Source: Pseudomonas gozinkensis
GTDB taxonomy: Bacteria > Pseudomonadota > Gammaproteobacteria > Pseudomonadales > Pseudomonadaceae
Direction: 5' to 3'
NCBI RefSeq assembly: GCF_014863585.1
Contig: NZ_CP062253.1
Coordinates: 682,001 to 746,000, forward strand
Length of the DNA: 64,000 nt
A model generated the notes under the pieces. The model was not told the DNA's origin, did not search any database, and was given only the letters and a program-made list of their open reading frames with translations. Position numbers and translations under genes: made by a program. The first letter of the stretch is position 1. Every line of letters starts with the position of its first letter. Shown piece after piece: positions 20,041-28,835 of the stretch.

Positions 20041-20931
20041 ATGTCGCAAGATTCGGCCACACGTTATCCACTGGTGCTGGTGCCGGGAATGCTCGGTTTC
20101 ATCCGTCTGGTGCTGTACCCGTACTGGTACGGGATCATCAAGGCGTTGCGCCGTGGTGGTGCGACGGTGATTGCGGTGCAGGTGTCGCCGCTCAATTCCA
20201 CCGAAGTGCGCGGCGAGCAATTGCTGACGCGCATCGATGAAATCCTGCGTGAAACAGGCGCGGCCAAGGTCAATCTGTTTGGCCATAGCCAAGGCTCGCT
20301 GACGGCGCGATACGCGGCGGCCAAACGTCCGGATCTGGTGGCTTCGGTCACGTCGGTGGCCGGGCCCAATCATGGTTCGGAACTGGCCGACTATCTGGCG
20401 AAACACTATCCGGCGGACAGCGCCAAGGGTCGCATTCTGGAAGCGCTGTTACGCTTTGTCGGTTGGCTGATGGCGCTGCTGGAAACCGGTTACCACGGAC
20501 CGAAACTGCCGGTGGATATCCACGCTTCGCACAACTCCCTGACCACCGAAGGCGTGGCGCTGTTCAATCAGCGTTATCCACAGGGCCTGCCGCAAACCTG
20601 GGGCGGGCACGGGCCGGAAGAGGTCAACGGCGTGCGTTATTACTCGTGGTCCGGCACTTTGCAGCCGGGCAAGACCGACCGTGGCGGCAACCTGTTCGAC
20701 GGCACCAATCGCAGTTGCCGGTTGTTCGCCAAGACCTTCGTGCGTGAGCCGGGACAATGCGACGGCATGGTCGGACGCTACAGCTCGCACCTGGGCACGG
20801 TCATCGGCGATGACTACCCGATGGATCACTTCGACATCGTCAACCAGTCGCTGGGACTGGTCGGCAAAGGCGCGGATCCGGTGCGGCTGTTCGTCGAGCA
20901 TGCGGCGCGCCTCAAGGCTGCCGGGGTCTAA
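20041..20931 (+). CDS. Triacylglycerol lipase (alpha/beta hydrolase)
   Basis: A 296-aa lipase of the Pseudomonas family I type. The oxyanion loop is LVLVPGMLGF, the nucleophile elbow is GHSQG with Ser83, SVAGPNHGSE follows the elbow, and Asp and His lie in GQCDGMVGR and DYPMDHFDIVNQ. It lacks a recognisable signal peptide when started at the ATG at 20041 (AAGGATG upstream). The position that I recall as the second disulphide cysteine in P. aeruginosa LipA is Tyr (GRYSSHLG), so it is more like the P. fragi-type enzymes. No lipase foldase gene is adjacent. It may be intracellular or exported by another route. Confidence 0.87.
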   Translation: MSQDSATRYPLVLVPGMLGFIRLVLYPYWYGIIKALRRGGATVIAVQVSPLNSTEVRGEQLLTRIDEILRETGAAKVNLFGHSQGSLTARYAAAKRPDLVASVTSVAGPNHGSELADYLAKHYPADSAKGRILEALLRFVGWLMALLETGYHGPKLPVDIHASHNSLTTEGVALFNQRYPQGLPQTWGGHGPEEVNGVRYYSWSGTLQPGKTDRGGNLFDGTNRSCRLFAKTFVREPGQCDGMVGRYSSHLGTVIGDDYPMDHFDIVNQSLGLVGKGADPVRLFVEHAARLKAAGV

Positions 20932-20951
20932 CAGTCAGACCACGTTATCGT

Positions 20952-21042
20952 TCATCGCTGGCAAGCCAGCTCCCACAATGATTCAGGTGTGCACAAGATC
21001 TGTGCTCGACTCCAACTCTGTGGGAGCTGGCTTGCCAGCGAA
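20952..21042. repeat. REP pair
   Basis: Inverted REP cores (GCTGGCAAGCCAGCTCCCAC and complement) in the convergent gap between the lipase gene and the EamA transporter gene. Confidence 0.88.
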
Positions 21043-21051
21043 GAGGCCAGA

Positions 21052-21939
21052 TCAGGCGACGCTGAGTTTGCGGCCCAGCACTGTGGTCCAGCGCTCGGAA
21101 AGAATCACCCCGCCCAGCGTCAGCAAGCCACCGACCAGGTGATACATCGCCAGTTGTTCCTTCAGCACCACCGCGGCAATCAGCGCCGTTATCAACGGCA
21201 GCAGGTTGAAGAACAGCGTGGTCCGGCTCGGACCCAGGCGCTGTACGGCCTGCATCCACGCCAGCGGCGCGAGCATCGAAGCCAGCAGGCACGCATACAG
21301 CACCAGCGGAATGTTCTGCAGGGTCAGGCCGGTTTTCGGTGAAGTCGCGTACAGCGGAAACAGCACCACCACTGCCACCAGCACCTGCAGATACAGCAAC
21401 ACCAGCGGCGGCAAACGCAGCTGCCATTTTTTCAGCAGGGTGCTGTAGATGGCGTAGGCGAGGGTGGCGATCAGCATCATCGCGTCACCCAGGTTCACCC
21501 CGTGTTGCAGCAGTGCGCCGAGGCTGCCGGACGACACCACCACCAGCACACCGGCGAACGACAGCACCGCACCGACCAGCGCGCCGGCGGTCAGGCGCTG
21601 GCCGAGGCTGATGATTGCCATGGCCAGTGACATCAATGGCATCAGCGACAGGATGATGCCCATGTTGGTGGCGCTGGTCATGGTCGCCGCGAAGTAGGCC
21701 AGGCTCTGATAGACCGCCATGCCGAGCACGCCGAGGATGAAAATCTTGCCCAGGTTCGGGCGGATCTGCGGCCAGTGTGCGATCACCTTCTTGAGCATGA
21801 ACGGCGTGAACAGCAGGCCGGCGAGCAGCCAGCGGTAGAAGCCGATCTCGGCGGGAAAGATCGCACCGACCGCTAGCTTGTTGATCACGGTATTGCCGGC
21901 CCAGATGAAAATCGCCAGCAGGGGAAACGCGTATTGCAT
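21052..21939 (-). CDS. DMT superfamily (EamA) transporter
   Basis: Inner-membrane protein of 295 aa with ten hydrophobic segments arranged as two EamA repeats (first with GNTVINKLAVGAIFPAEIGFYRW, second from about residue 150). Members export metabolites such as amino acids, purines or threonine analogues. It is transcribed divergently from an AraC-type regulator across 98 bp, which suggests that the regulator controls it. The substrate is not predictable. Confidence 0.86.
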   Translation of the reverse strand: MQYAFPLLAIFIWAGNTVINKLAVGAIFPAEIGFYRWLLAGLLFTPFMLKKVIAHWPQIRPNLGKIFILGVLGMAVYQSLAYFAATMTSATNMGIILSLMPLMSLAMAIISLGQRLTAGALVGAVLSFAGVLVVVSSGSLGALLQHGVNLGDAMMLIATLAYAIYSTLLKKWQLRLPPLVLLYLQVLVAVVVLFPLYATSPKTGLTLQNIPLVLYACLLASMLAPLAWMQAVQRLGPSRTTLFFNLLPLITALIAAVVLKEQLAMYHLVGGLLTLGGVILSERWTTVLGRKLSVA

Positions 21940-22037
21940 GGGAGGAGAAACCAGTACGTTGATGAGCGGTGATTATCCCCTGTCTGGATACAGGCCTATA
22001 CTGCGAACCGGACAACCCGCACCTGATTCCGGACAGC

Positions 22038-22832
22038 ATGAACAGTAAACACATCGATCTGCTGGATTTCAGCGAATTGCCGTCGGCGGTGTATTTCCGC
22101 TATGCCGACTTCAATGCCCATGAATACGCCGCGCCGCACCGACATCCGTGGGGCACGCTGGAGTACGCGGCCCACGGCGTGCTGCACATGGATGTCGACG
22201 GCAGTCGTTTCATGTCGCCGCCGCAATACGCGGTGTGGGTGCCGCCGCAGGTCGAGCACAGTTTCTACAGTCATCAGCCGGTCAATTATCGGGCGGTGTG
22301 TCTGGCGCCGGATGTCTGTTCCGATTTGCCGGCGCAGGCCTGCACCCTGGCGATCAGCGACATTCTCAAGGCGATCCTCAAGGACTTCGCCGCCCGTGAT
22401 GTGAAGATCCCCGCGTTCGAAGCCGACCAGCGCCTGGCCCAGGTGTTGGTGGATCAATTGCGCCAGGCACCCGTTCATCAGTGCTATTTGCCCTACGCCA
22501 GTAGCCCCGGTTTGCTGACCATTCTCGAAACCCTGCAGGCCGAGCCCGGCAACAACGAGCCGCTGGCTCACTGGGCGGCGCAGGTGCATGTCAGCGAGCG
22601 CACCCTGGCCCGGCAGTTTGTGCGGGAACTGGGGATGAGTTTTGGCGAATGGCGTCAGCGCCTGCGTTATCTCGCGGCCATCGAGGCGTTGGAAAGTGCG
22701 CACAGCGTTCAGGAAATCGCCTTCGACCTTGGTTACAGCAGCGGCTCGGCCTTCATCGCCATGTTTGCCCGACAGGCCGGGTGTACCCCGGAGCAATACC
22801 GGCGCAGCCATCTTGAGGGCAGGAAGGTGTAA
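22038..22832 (+). CDS. AraC family transcriptional regulator
   Basis: A 264-aa regulator. The N-terminal cupin domain has histidines in APHRHPWGTLEYAAHG, AVWVPPQVEHSFY and a beta-barrel pattern. The C-terminal double helix-turn-helix includes LAHWAAQVHVSERTLARQF and VQEIAFDLGYSSGSAFIAMFARQAGCTPEQYRR. This is the sub-type commonly found divergent from DMT or MFS exporters. I chose the ATG at 22038; the frame could extend upstream to 21969, but that part does not resemble the family. Confidence 0.87.
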   Translation: MNSKHIDLLDFSELPSAVYFRYADFNAHEYAAPHRHPWGTLEYAAHGVLHMDVDGSRFMSPPQYAVWVPPQVEHSFYSHQPVNYRAVCLAPDVCSDLPAQACTLAISDILKAILKDFAARDVKIPAFEADQRLAQVLVDQLRQAPVHQCYLPYASSPGLLTILETLQAEPGNNEPLAHWAAQVHVSERTLARQFVRELGMSFGEWRQRLRYLAAIEALESAHSVQEIAFDLGYSSGSAFIAMFARQAGCTPEQYRRSHLEGRKV

Positions 22833-22895
22833 CAAGCTTTGACTACACTCAGCCGGAGGCCGCCTCCATCGAGGCGGCGCCAAGGAGAAAACTCC

Positions 22896-23201
22896 ATGAA
22901 GATGCTGCGTGTCCCTTTGTTGATGATCGGTCTGCTGCTGTGCTCCCAGGGTTTCGCCGCCACGGCGCAACAGAACAAGATGACCACCTGCAACGCCGAC
23001 GCCACGGCCAAGAGCCTCAAGGGCGACGAGCGCAAAGCCTTCATGAGCACCTGCCTCAAGGCAGCCCCGGCTGCCAACGACGCCAAGGCCCTGACCCCGC
23101 AGCAGGAAAAGATGAAAACCTGTAATGCCGACGCCAAGACCAAGGCGCTGACCGGCGATGCGCGCAAGACCTTCATGAGTGACTGCCTGAAGAAAAAATA
23201 G
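22896..23201 (+). CDS. PsiF family protein
   Basis: Small periplasmic protein of 101 aa: signal peptide (MKMLRVPLLMIGLLLCSQGFA) followed by two copies of the PsiF repeat (KMTTCNADATAKSLKGDERKAFMSTCL and a near-copy ending FMSDCLKKK). Each has a pair of cysteines 23 residues apart. E. coli psiF is induced by phosphate starvation; the biochemical role is unknown. AAGGAG precedes the ATG at 22896, which also begins the signal peptide. The inverted repeat CCGCCTC/GAGGCGG just upstream is compact and may be part of the leader. Confidence 0.88.
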   Translation: MKMLRVPLLMIGLLLCSQGFAATAQQNKMTTCNADATAKSLKGDERKAFMSTCLKAAPAANDAKALTPQQEKMKTCNADAKTKALTGDARKTFMSDCLKKK

Positions 23202-23232
23202 ACGCCGGAGCTTTGTGGTGAGTGTGCTGGCC

Positions 23233-23326
23233 CCATCGCGGGCAAGCCCGCTCCCACAGGGAGTGAGGCTGTTCACAGCATTTGTGTTCGATTCTTAACT
23301 TGTGGGAGCTGGCTTGCCAGCGATGA
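23233..23326. repeat. REP pair, mixed arms
   Basis: The left copy has the GCGGGCAAGCCCGC arm and the right copy the GCTGGCTTGCCAGC arm, so two REP subtypes face each other. Confidence 0.85.
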
Positions 23327-23416
23327 GGCCCGAAAGGTCTGCCCGCATATCCCTAGTGCTCACCTCGGATCGCTGGCAGACTGCCAATCCTTTTACGCCG
23401 TTCGTTTTGAGGCTGT

Positions 23417-24430
23417 ATGCCAACGTTTTCTGAGCGTCATGTAGTGTTCTGGGTCAGTTGCATCATCATTTTCGGCGGTCTGTTGCTGGTGTTGCCATTA
23501 CGCCTGCTGCCCAGTCTGCTGGCCGGCTTGCTGGTGTTCGAACTCGTCAACATGCTCACACCCCAACTGCAACGGCTGATCGAAGGCCGCCGCGCGCGCT
23601 GGCTGGCGGTGGCGCTGCTGGGCACGCTGGTGGTGAGTGTGCTGACACTGATCTTCGCCGGCGCCATCAGTTTCCTGCTGCATGAAGCGGAAAATCCTGG
23701 CGCTTCCCTCGACAAATTCATGGGCGTGGTCGACCGCGCGCGCGGGCAGTTGCCGCCGTTCATCGACGCCTACCTGCCGGCCAGCGCTGCCGAGTTCCGG
23801 GTGGCCATCGGTGAATGGGCGAGCAAGCATTTGTCCGAACTGCAACTGGTGGGCAAAGACGCGGCGCACATGTTCGTGACGCTGCTGATCGGCATGGTGC
23901 TGGGCGCGATCATCGCCTTGCAGCGCGTGCCCGACGTCACCAAGCGAAAACCGCTGGCGGCCGCGCTGTTCGATCGTCTGCACCTGCTGGTCCAGGCATT
24001 TCGCAACATCGTCTTCGCACAGATCAAGATTTCCCTGCTCAATACCTTTTTCACCGGGATCTTCCTGGCCGTGGTCCTGCCGCTGTTCGGGATCAAGCTG
24101 CCGCTGACCAAGACCCTGATCGTCCTGACCTTCCTGCTCGGCCTGTTGCCGGTGATCGGCAACCTGATGTCGAACACGCTGATCACCATCGTCGGACTGT
24201 CGCTGTCGATCTGGGTGGCGATTGCGGCGCTGGGTTACCTGATCTTTATCCACAAGCTGGAATACTTTCTCAACGCGCGCATCGTCGGTGGACAGATCAG
24301 TGCCAAGTCCTGGGAGTTGCTGCTGGCAATGCTGGTGTTCGAGGCCGCGTTCGGCCTGCCGGGGGTGGTGGCGGGGCCGATTTATTACGCGTATCTGAAG
24401 AGTGAGTTGAAGCTGGGCGGGATGGTTTGA
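23417..24430 (+). CDS. AI-2E family transporter
   Basis: Membrane protein of 337 aa, about eight hydrophobic segments, matching the AI-2E (TqsA/PerM/YdiK) family. Family-specific features are LPSLLAGLLVFELVNMLTPQLQRL near the start, LLVQAFRNIVFAQIKISLLNTFFTGIFL in the middle, and LIFIHKLEYFLNARIVGGQISAKSWELL near the end. Members include TqsA, linked to autoinducer-2 export, and Na+/H+ antiporters, so the substrate is open. Single gene between two repeat clusters. Confidence 0.88.
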   Translation: MPTFSERHVVFWVSCIIIFGGLLLVLPLRLLPSLLAGLLVFELVNMLTPQLQRLIEGRRARWLAVALLGTLVVSVLTLIFAGAISFLLHEAENPGASLDKFMGVVDRARGQLPPFIDAYLPASAAEFRVAIGEWASKHLSELQLVGKDAAHMFVTLLIGMVLGAIIALQRVPDVTKRKPLAAALFDRLHLLVQAFRNIVFAQIKISLLNTFFTGIFLAVVLPLFGIKLPLTKTLIVLTFLLGLLPVIGNLMSNTLITIVGLSLSIWVAIAALGYLIFIHKLEYFLNARIVGGQISAKSWELLLAMLVFEAAFGLPGVVAGPIYYAYLKSELKLGGMV

Positions 24431-24460
24431 TCCAGGCCTTGTAGCGTCAGAAAGGCCCAC

Positions 24461-24524
24461 TTCGCGAGCAAGCTCGCTCCCACAGGTTCAGTGTGATCCT
24501 GTGGGAGCGAGCTTGCTCGCGATT
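24461..24524. repeat. REP pair
   Basis: Two inverted REP cores with a short spacer, in the convergent gap before the Hsp70 homologue. Confidence 0.88.
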
Positions 24525-24545
24525 GGCAGCGCCGCAGAAACTGGA

Positions 24546-25820
24546 TCAGTTCACCGAGCCATAACGTTTCATGGCCTCGATCGCCAGACCGCTGCCGATG
24601 CTGCCAAAAATGTTCCCTTCCACATGCCGCGCGTTCGGCAGCATCGCCGAGACGCTGTTGCGCAACGCCGGAATACCGCTCGAACCACCGGTGAAGAACA
24701 CCGTATCGACCTGACCCACCGCTACGTTGGCGTCCGCCAGCAATTGGGTGACGCTGCCACGCACGCGCTCGAGCTGCGACTCGATGGCCGACTCGAACAA
24801 CGCCCGGGTCAGTTCCACGCTCAGGCCTGACTCGATGCGATCCAGCGGCACGTGACGGCTGTCGTTGTGGGTCAGCTGGATCTTGGTTTCTTCCACTTCC
24901 ATCGCCAGCCAGTGCCCGGCGCGCTGTTCGATCAGCTTGAACAGACGGTCGATGCCGCCGGTGTCCTCGATGTCGTAGCGCATGCTGCCAAGGGCCAGAG
25001 TCGATTTCTGCGAGTACACCGAGTTGATGGTGTGCCAGGTCGCCAGGTTCATGTGGTGGCTGGTCGGCATGAACGCGCCGCTTTTCATACGGCTACCGTA
25101 GCCGAACAACGGCATCAGGCCTTGCAGGCTCAGCTGTTTGTCGAAGTCGGTCCCGCCGATGTGCACGCCGCCGGTGGCGAGAATGTCGTCGTGACGGTTA
25201 TCGACACCGCGACGCTCGGGCGACAGGCGTACCAGCGAGAAGTCCGACGTACCACCGCCGATGTCGACGATCAGTACCAGCTCTTCCTTCTCGATGGTCG
25301 ACTCGTAGTCGAAGGCCGCAGCGATCGGCTCGTACTGGAACGACACATCCTTGAAACCGAGTTTGCGCGCCACTTCCACCAGGGTGTCTTCGGCTTCCTG
25401 GTCGGCCAGCGGATCGTCGTCGACGAAGAACACCGGGCGGCCCAGCACCACTTGCTCGAACTCACGACCGGCGGCAGTTTCCGCGCGGCTCTTGAGCTGG
25501 CCGATGAACAGCCCGAGCAAGTCCTTGAACGGCATCGCCGTGCCGAGGACGCTGGTGTCGTGCTTGATCAGCTTGGAACCGAGCAGGCTCTTGAGCGAGC
25601 GCATCAGCCGGCCTTCGTAGCCTTCCAGGTACTCGTGCAGCGCCAGACGGCCGTAAACCGGGCGGCGCTCCTCGATGTTGAAGAAGACCACCGACGGCAG
25701 GGTGATCTTGTCGTCTTCCAGCGCGATCATCGTTTCCATGCCGGGGCGCAGCCAGCCGACGGTGGAGTTGGACGTGCCGAAGTCGATGCCGCAGGCACGG
25801 GCTGGAGAGGCGTCTTTCAT
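24546..25820 (-). CDS. Hsp70 family protein (YegD-like)
   Basis: A 424-aa protein with the actin-like ATPase fold of Hsp70. Phosphate 1 loop: GIDFGTSNSTVGWL (residue 12 on); phosphate 2: LVLIVDIGGGTSDFSLVRL; adenosine motif: VDTVFFTGGSSGIPALRN. It ends there, so the substrate-binding and lid domains of DnaK are missing. This matches E. coli YegD in outline. It is divergent from cbpA-cbpM, genes for a DnaJ-like co-chaperone and its modulator. The function of YegD proteins is poorly known, and a link with CbpA is inferred only from position. Confidence 0.85.
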   Translation of the reverse strand: MKDASPARACGIDFGTSNSTVGWLRPGMETMIALEDDKITLPSVVFFNIEERRPVYGRLALHEYLEGYEGRLMRSLKSLLGSKLIKHDTSVLGTAMPFKDLLGLFIGQLKSRAETAAGREFEQVVLGRPVFFVDDDPLADQEAEDTLVEVARKLGFKDVSFQYEPIAAAFDYESTIEKEELVLIVDIGGGTSDFSLVRLSPERRGVDNRHDDILATGGVHIGGTDFDKQLSLQGLMPLFGYGSRMKSGAFMPTSHHMNLATWHTINSVYSQKSTLALGSMRYDIEDTGGIDRLFKLIEQRAGHWLAMEVEETKIQLTHNDSRHVPLDRIESGLSVELTRALFESAIESQLERVRGSVTQLLADANVAVGQVDTVFFTGGSSGIPALRNSVSAMLPNARHVEGNIFGSIGSGLAIEAMKRYGSVN

Positions 25821-25916
25821 GGTCTTTCGGTTCCGGTCAAAAAAACGGCCGCGCAGTGTATGTCAGTGCGCGACAGATTCGAAGGCCGGTCATCTGCTAT
25901 TTCACGACTAAGCTTG

Positions 25917-25944
25917 CTTGAAACTCGCCGCTTTGCCCCAAACT
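25917..25944 (+). promoter_or_regulatory. Candidate sigma-32 (heat-shock) promoter for cbpA-cbpM
   Basis: CTTGAAA, 12 bases, then CCCCAAACT. The -35 matches the RpoH consensus CTTGAAA fully; the -10 matches the CCCCA part of CCCCATNTA. The spacer is at the short end. It would give a leader of about 160 bases before cbpA. Confidence 0.4.
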
Positions 25945-26113
25945 TGCTGGCATGGGCCGGCAGACATACCGGCGGTCGCAAGAACCGCCGTCCGCTGCCG
26001 ATAAACTTCTGCTGCGCCACCCGGTCACAACCTTGAGATCGGTCAACCGGCCTTGCGCGAATCGGCGCATGCTGGCATCGGCGCGAAATCGATAACGGAT
26101 GGTGATTCCTTCG

Positions 26114-27064
26114 ATGGACTTCAAAGACTATTACAAGATACTCGGCGTGGAGCCGACGGCTGACGACAAGGCGATCAAGGCTGCCTATCGCAAGCTGGCG
26201 CGCAAATACCACCCCGATGTCAGCAAGGAAAAGGACGCCGAGGCCAAGTTCAAGGACGCCTCGGAAGCCTATGAAGCACTGAAAAGCGCCGACAAACGCG
26301 CCGAATACGACGACCTGCGCCGCTACGGCCAGCACGGTCAGCCGTTCCAGGGCCCGCCGGGCTGGCAGAGCCGTGGCGGTTTTGGCGGCGGCGGTGGCGA
26401 CACCGGTGACTTCTCGGACTTCTTCAGTTCGATCTTCGGCAATCGCGGCCCCGGTTTCGGTGGCGGCGCTGGCCGGCAATCCCGCAGCGCCGGACGGCGA
26501 GGGCAAGACGTGGAACTGGAACTGCCGATCTTTCTGGAAGAGACGCTTTCGAACGAATCGAAAAAGATCAGCTTCCAGGTGCCGCAATACAACGGTTCGG
26601 GCCAGCACGTCAGCAACACCAGCAAGAGCCTGAACGTGAAGATCCCGGCGGGCGTGACCGACGGCGAGCGCATTCGCCTCAAGGGCCAGGGCGCACCGGG
26701 CATCGGTGGCGGCGCCAATGGCGATCTGTACCTGACCATCCGTTTCGCGCCGCACCCGAAATTCGACGTTGAAGGCGAAAACCTGATCATCACCTTGCCG
26801 CTGGCACCGTGGGAGCTGGCGCTGGGCGCCGAAGTGGCCGTGCCGACCCTGACCGGCAAGATCAATCTCAAGGTTCCGGCCGGCAGCCAGAACGGCCAGC
26901 GCATGCGCGCCAAGGGTCACGGCCTGCAGAACAAGGCCGGCGAACGCGGTTATCTGTTCGTCCAGCTCAAGGCTGTAATGCCCAAAGCCAACGGCGATGA
27001 CGTCAAGGCGCTGTGGCAGGAATTGGCGAAGAAGGCCGCCTTCAATCCGCGAGAGAACTTCTGA
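26114..27064 (+). CDS. cbpA: Curved DNA-binding protein CbpA (DnaJ-type co-chaperone)
   Basis: A 316-aa class B J-protein. J-domain at residues 1-70 with [10 protein letters not shown] (HPD motif, which stimulates DnaK ATPase). A Gly/Phe-rich linker follows (about 75-135, [20 protein letters not shown]), then two C-terminal beta-sandwich peptide-binding domains ([33 protein letters not shown]). There is no zinc finger. E. coli CbpA also binds curved DNA and the nucleoid in stationary phase. The ATG at 26114 is used because DYYKILGV then falls at the usual position. It is followed by cbpM after 23 bp. Confidence 0.94.
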   Translation: MDFKDYYKILGVEPTADDKAIKAAYRKLARKYHPDVSKEKDAEAKFKDASEAYEALKSADKRAEYDDLRRYGQHGQPFQGPPGWQSRGGFGGGGGDTGDFSDFFSSIFGNRGPGFGGGAGRQSRSAGRRGQDVELELPIFLEETLSNESKKISFQVPQYNGSGQHVSNTSKSLNVKIPAGVTDGERIRLKGQGAPGIGGGANGDLYLTIRFAPHPKFDVEGENLIITLPLAPWELALGAEVAVPTLTGKINLKVPAGSQNGQRMRAKGHGLQNKAGERGYLFVQLKAVMPKANGDDVKALWQELAKKAAFNPRENF

Positions 27065-27087
27065 TACTGACGACGGAGTAGCCCATC

Positions 27088-27393
27088 ATGAGCAGCCCCC
27101 TGATCGTTCAACTGGACATGGCAGAATTCTGTGAGGCGGCCGACCTGTCGGACGTCTACGTGATCGAAATCGTCGAACACGGCATCCTCGAACCTCAGGG
27201 CGCGCAGCCCAGGGAATGGCGCTTCACCGATTACGAACTGGCCCTGGCCAAACGCGCCGCCAAGCTGCGGCGCGACCTGGATCTGGAATGGGAAGGCGTC
27301 GCCCTGGCGCTGGACCTGCTGGAAGAAGTGCAGGAACTGCGGGCCGAGAACCGCATGCTCCGTCAGCGTCTGGCGCGGCTGGTGGTCGAATAG
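27088..27393 (+). CDS. cbpM: Chaperone modulator CbpM
   Basis: A 101-aa MerR-like helical protein that binds the CbpA J-domain and inhibits both its co-chaperone and DNA-binding functions. Seen: an N-terminal winged-helix-like part (MAEFCEAADLSDVYVIEIVEHGILEP), the YELALAKRAAKLRRDLDLEW helix, and a C-terminal leucine-rich coiled coil (LDLLEEVQELRAENRMLRQRL). The pairing with cbpA is the conserved arrangement. Confidence 0.92.
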   Translation: MSSPLIVQLDMAEFCEAADLSDVYVIEIVEHGILEPQGAQPREWRFTDYELALAKRAAKLRRDLDLEWEGVALALDLLEEVQELRAENRMLRQRLARLVVE

Positions 27394-27417
27394 TTTCTCG
27401 GATGTGATTGAGGGCCC

Positions 27418-27510
27418 CATCGCTGGCAAGCCAGCTCCCACAGGGTTCTGCGTAGTTCAAAGAAGTTTCGATCAACGATGAACTTGTGGGAGCTGGCTTG
27501 CCAGCGATGA
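27418..27510. repeat. REP pair
   Basis: Two inverted REP cores (ATCGCTGGCAAGCCAGCTCC and complement) between cbpM and the convergent histidine kinase gene. Confidence 0.88.
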
Positions 27511-27530
27511 AATCGCCGCGTTTTTCCTGC

Positions 27531-28658
27531 TTAAACCTGTCTGGGCAGCATCACGCTGAACAGCGTTCCGTCGGCTTCGCTGGAACTGACTTCGATCGTC
27601 CCGCCGTGGGCGGTCACCACTTCCTTGACGATGAACAGGCCCAGACCGAGACTGGTCGATGGCTGGCCGAGTTCTTCGTCGGCACTGCGCACCAATGGAT
27701 CGAAAATCGTGCCGATGGCCTCTTCGGGGATCGGTATGCCGTCGTTGTGCACGCTCAGGTGAACGCGTCCCGAATCGCCCCGCAGCCTCACCAGAACTTC
27801 TCGCGGGTTTGATCCATGCTGCAAGGCATTGCCGATCAGATTCTGCAACAGTTGATCGATCCGTCCGGCATCCCAGACGCCACGGGTATCGCCCTCGGTT
27901 TTCAGGGTCGGATCACACTCCGGATTGCCGGCACAGGCCTCGGCGATGGCTGCTCGTGCCGCGTCGGCCAGGTCCATCGGCGCCGGTTCGATCGGCAGGC
28001 TCTTGCCCAGGCGGCTGCGCACCAGTTCCAGCAGGTCGCTGACCATCGCCGCCATGTGCCGCGCGCCTTGCTTGATGTTCAGCGCGCAGGTCAGCGCATC
28101 GCCTTCAAGCGCTGTTTTGCGCATCAGCAATTCGGTGGACATGCTGACCGCTTGCAGCGGTGCGCGCAGGTCGTGACCGAGGATCGCTAGGAATATATCG
28201 CGCGAGCGGTTGACCTGCTCGGCGTAGGCAGCCGTCGATTCGGCCAGGGCTTCATCGATGGCTTCGTTGAAACGGATCATGTCCTGAAAGTACGCCATGT
28301 CCGGCGATTCCAGACTGTTGACCCAGAGGCGAATCACACAGGCCCGCAGGTGGCGGAATTCCGAGGTCATCTGTACCAGATCGAAGCCGACGGTGTGTCG
28401 CAGCTCGCCATGGCTGGCGCCGGCTTCATCCAGACTCGGAGTCTTGACCGGGCCTTCGCCCTTGGCCTTGGCGGCTTGCTCACCGGGCGTCTGGGATTTG
28501 TTCATGTCCCGGGCGGCGGCCAGCAGGATTGCACTGGCGTGATCGCGCAGGGCCACACCGTCGAGAAAGTCGGCTGCAGGGGTGATGGTCTGGGCGAACT
28601 TTTCCCATTCATCAACGATTGCATCAACGTTGGACACGATGAATTCGGAAAGACGCAT
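27531..28658 (-). CDS. Sensor histidine kinase
   Basis: A 375-aa, apparently soluble kinase with no membrane segment. The N-terminal helical domain (residues 1 to about 150: LSEFIVSNVDAIVDEWEKFA) resembles the RsbRD/globin-like input domain. The dimerisation helix has the phosphoacceptor histidine in LAILGHDLRAPLQAVS. The ATP domain has an N-box NLIGNALQHGSNP, G1 at VHNDGIPIPEE and G2 GLGLFIVKEVVTAHGG. No response regulator gene is adjacent, so the partner is unknown; such orphan kinases may talk to a regulator elsewhere. Input signal unknown. Confidence 0.87.
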   Translation of the reverse strand: MRLSEFIVSNVDAIVDEWEKFAQTITPAADFLDGVALRDHASAILLAAARDMNKSQTPGEQAAKAKGEGPVKTPSLDEAGASHGELRHTVGFDLVQMTSEFRHLRACVIRLWVNSLESPDMAYFQDMIRFNEAIDEALAESTAAYAEQVNRSRDIFLAILGHDLRAPLQAVSMSTELLMRKTALEGDALTCALNIKQGARHMAAMVSDLLELVRSRLGKSLPIEPAPMDLADAARAAIAEACAGNPECDPTLKTEGDTRGVWDAGRIDQLLQNLIGNALQHGSNPREVLVRLRGDSGRVHLSVHNDGIPIPEEAIGTIFDPLVRSADEELGQPSTSLGLGLFIVKEVVTAHGGTIEVSSSEADGTLFSVMLPRQV

Positions 28659-28770
28659 GAGCGGGGTACCTGAACACGATTCGCGGGGCAGCGTTTCGAA
28701 TAGTAGTCCGTTTGACAGGAATTACACGACCGCTCGGACGGTGGCTGGTGACTAAATGAAAGAGCACCGC

Positions 28771-28819
28771 AGAACACCCCTCGGACTGGCGCAATGCGTA
28801 CAAAACCGGGGGGCGTTCT
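28771..28819 (-). terminator. Long hairpin downstream of ureC
   Basis: Arms AGAACACCCCTCGG (28771-28784) and CCGGGGGGCGTTCT (28806-28819) pair at 13 of 14 positions on the minus strand, counting one G-U, with a 21-base loop. It starts 17 bp past the ureC stop. No long T run follows, so it may be a weak terminator or an mRNA 3'-end stabiliser. Confidence 0.45.
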
Positions 28820-28835
28820 CTGTGAGCCGACAGGA

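Noticed and set aside
28659..28770. Response regulator partner gene for the kinase at 27531
   Set aside because: The gap is too short and no receiver domain is encoded nearby.
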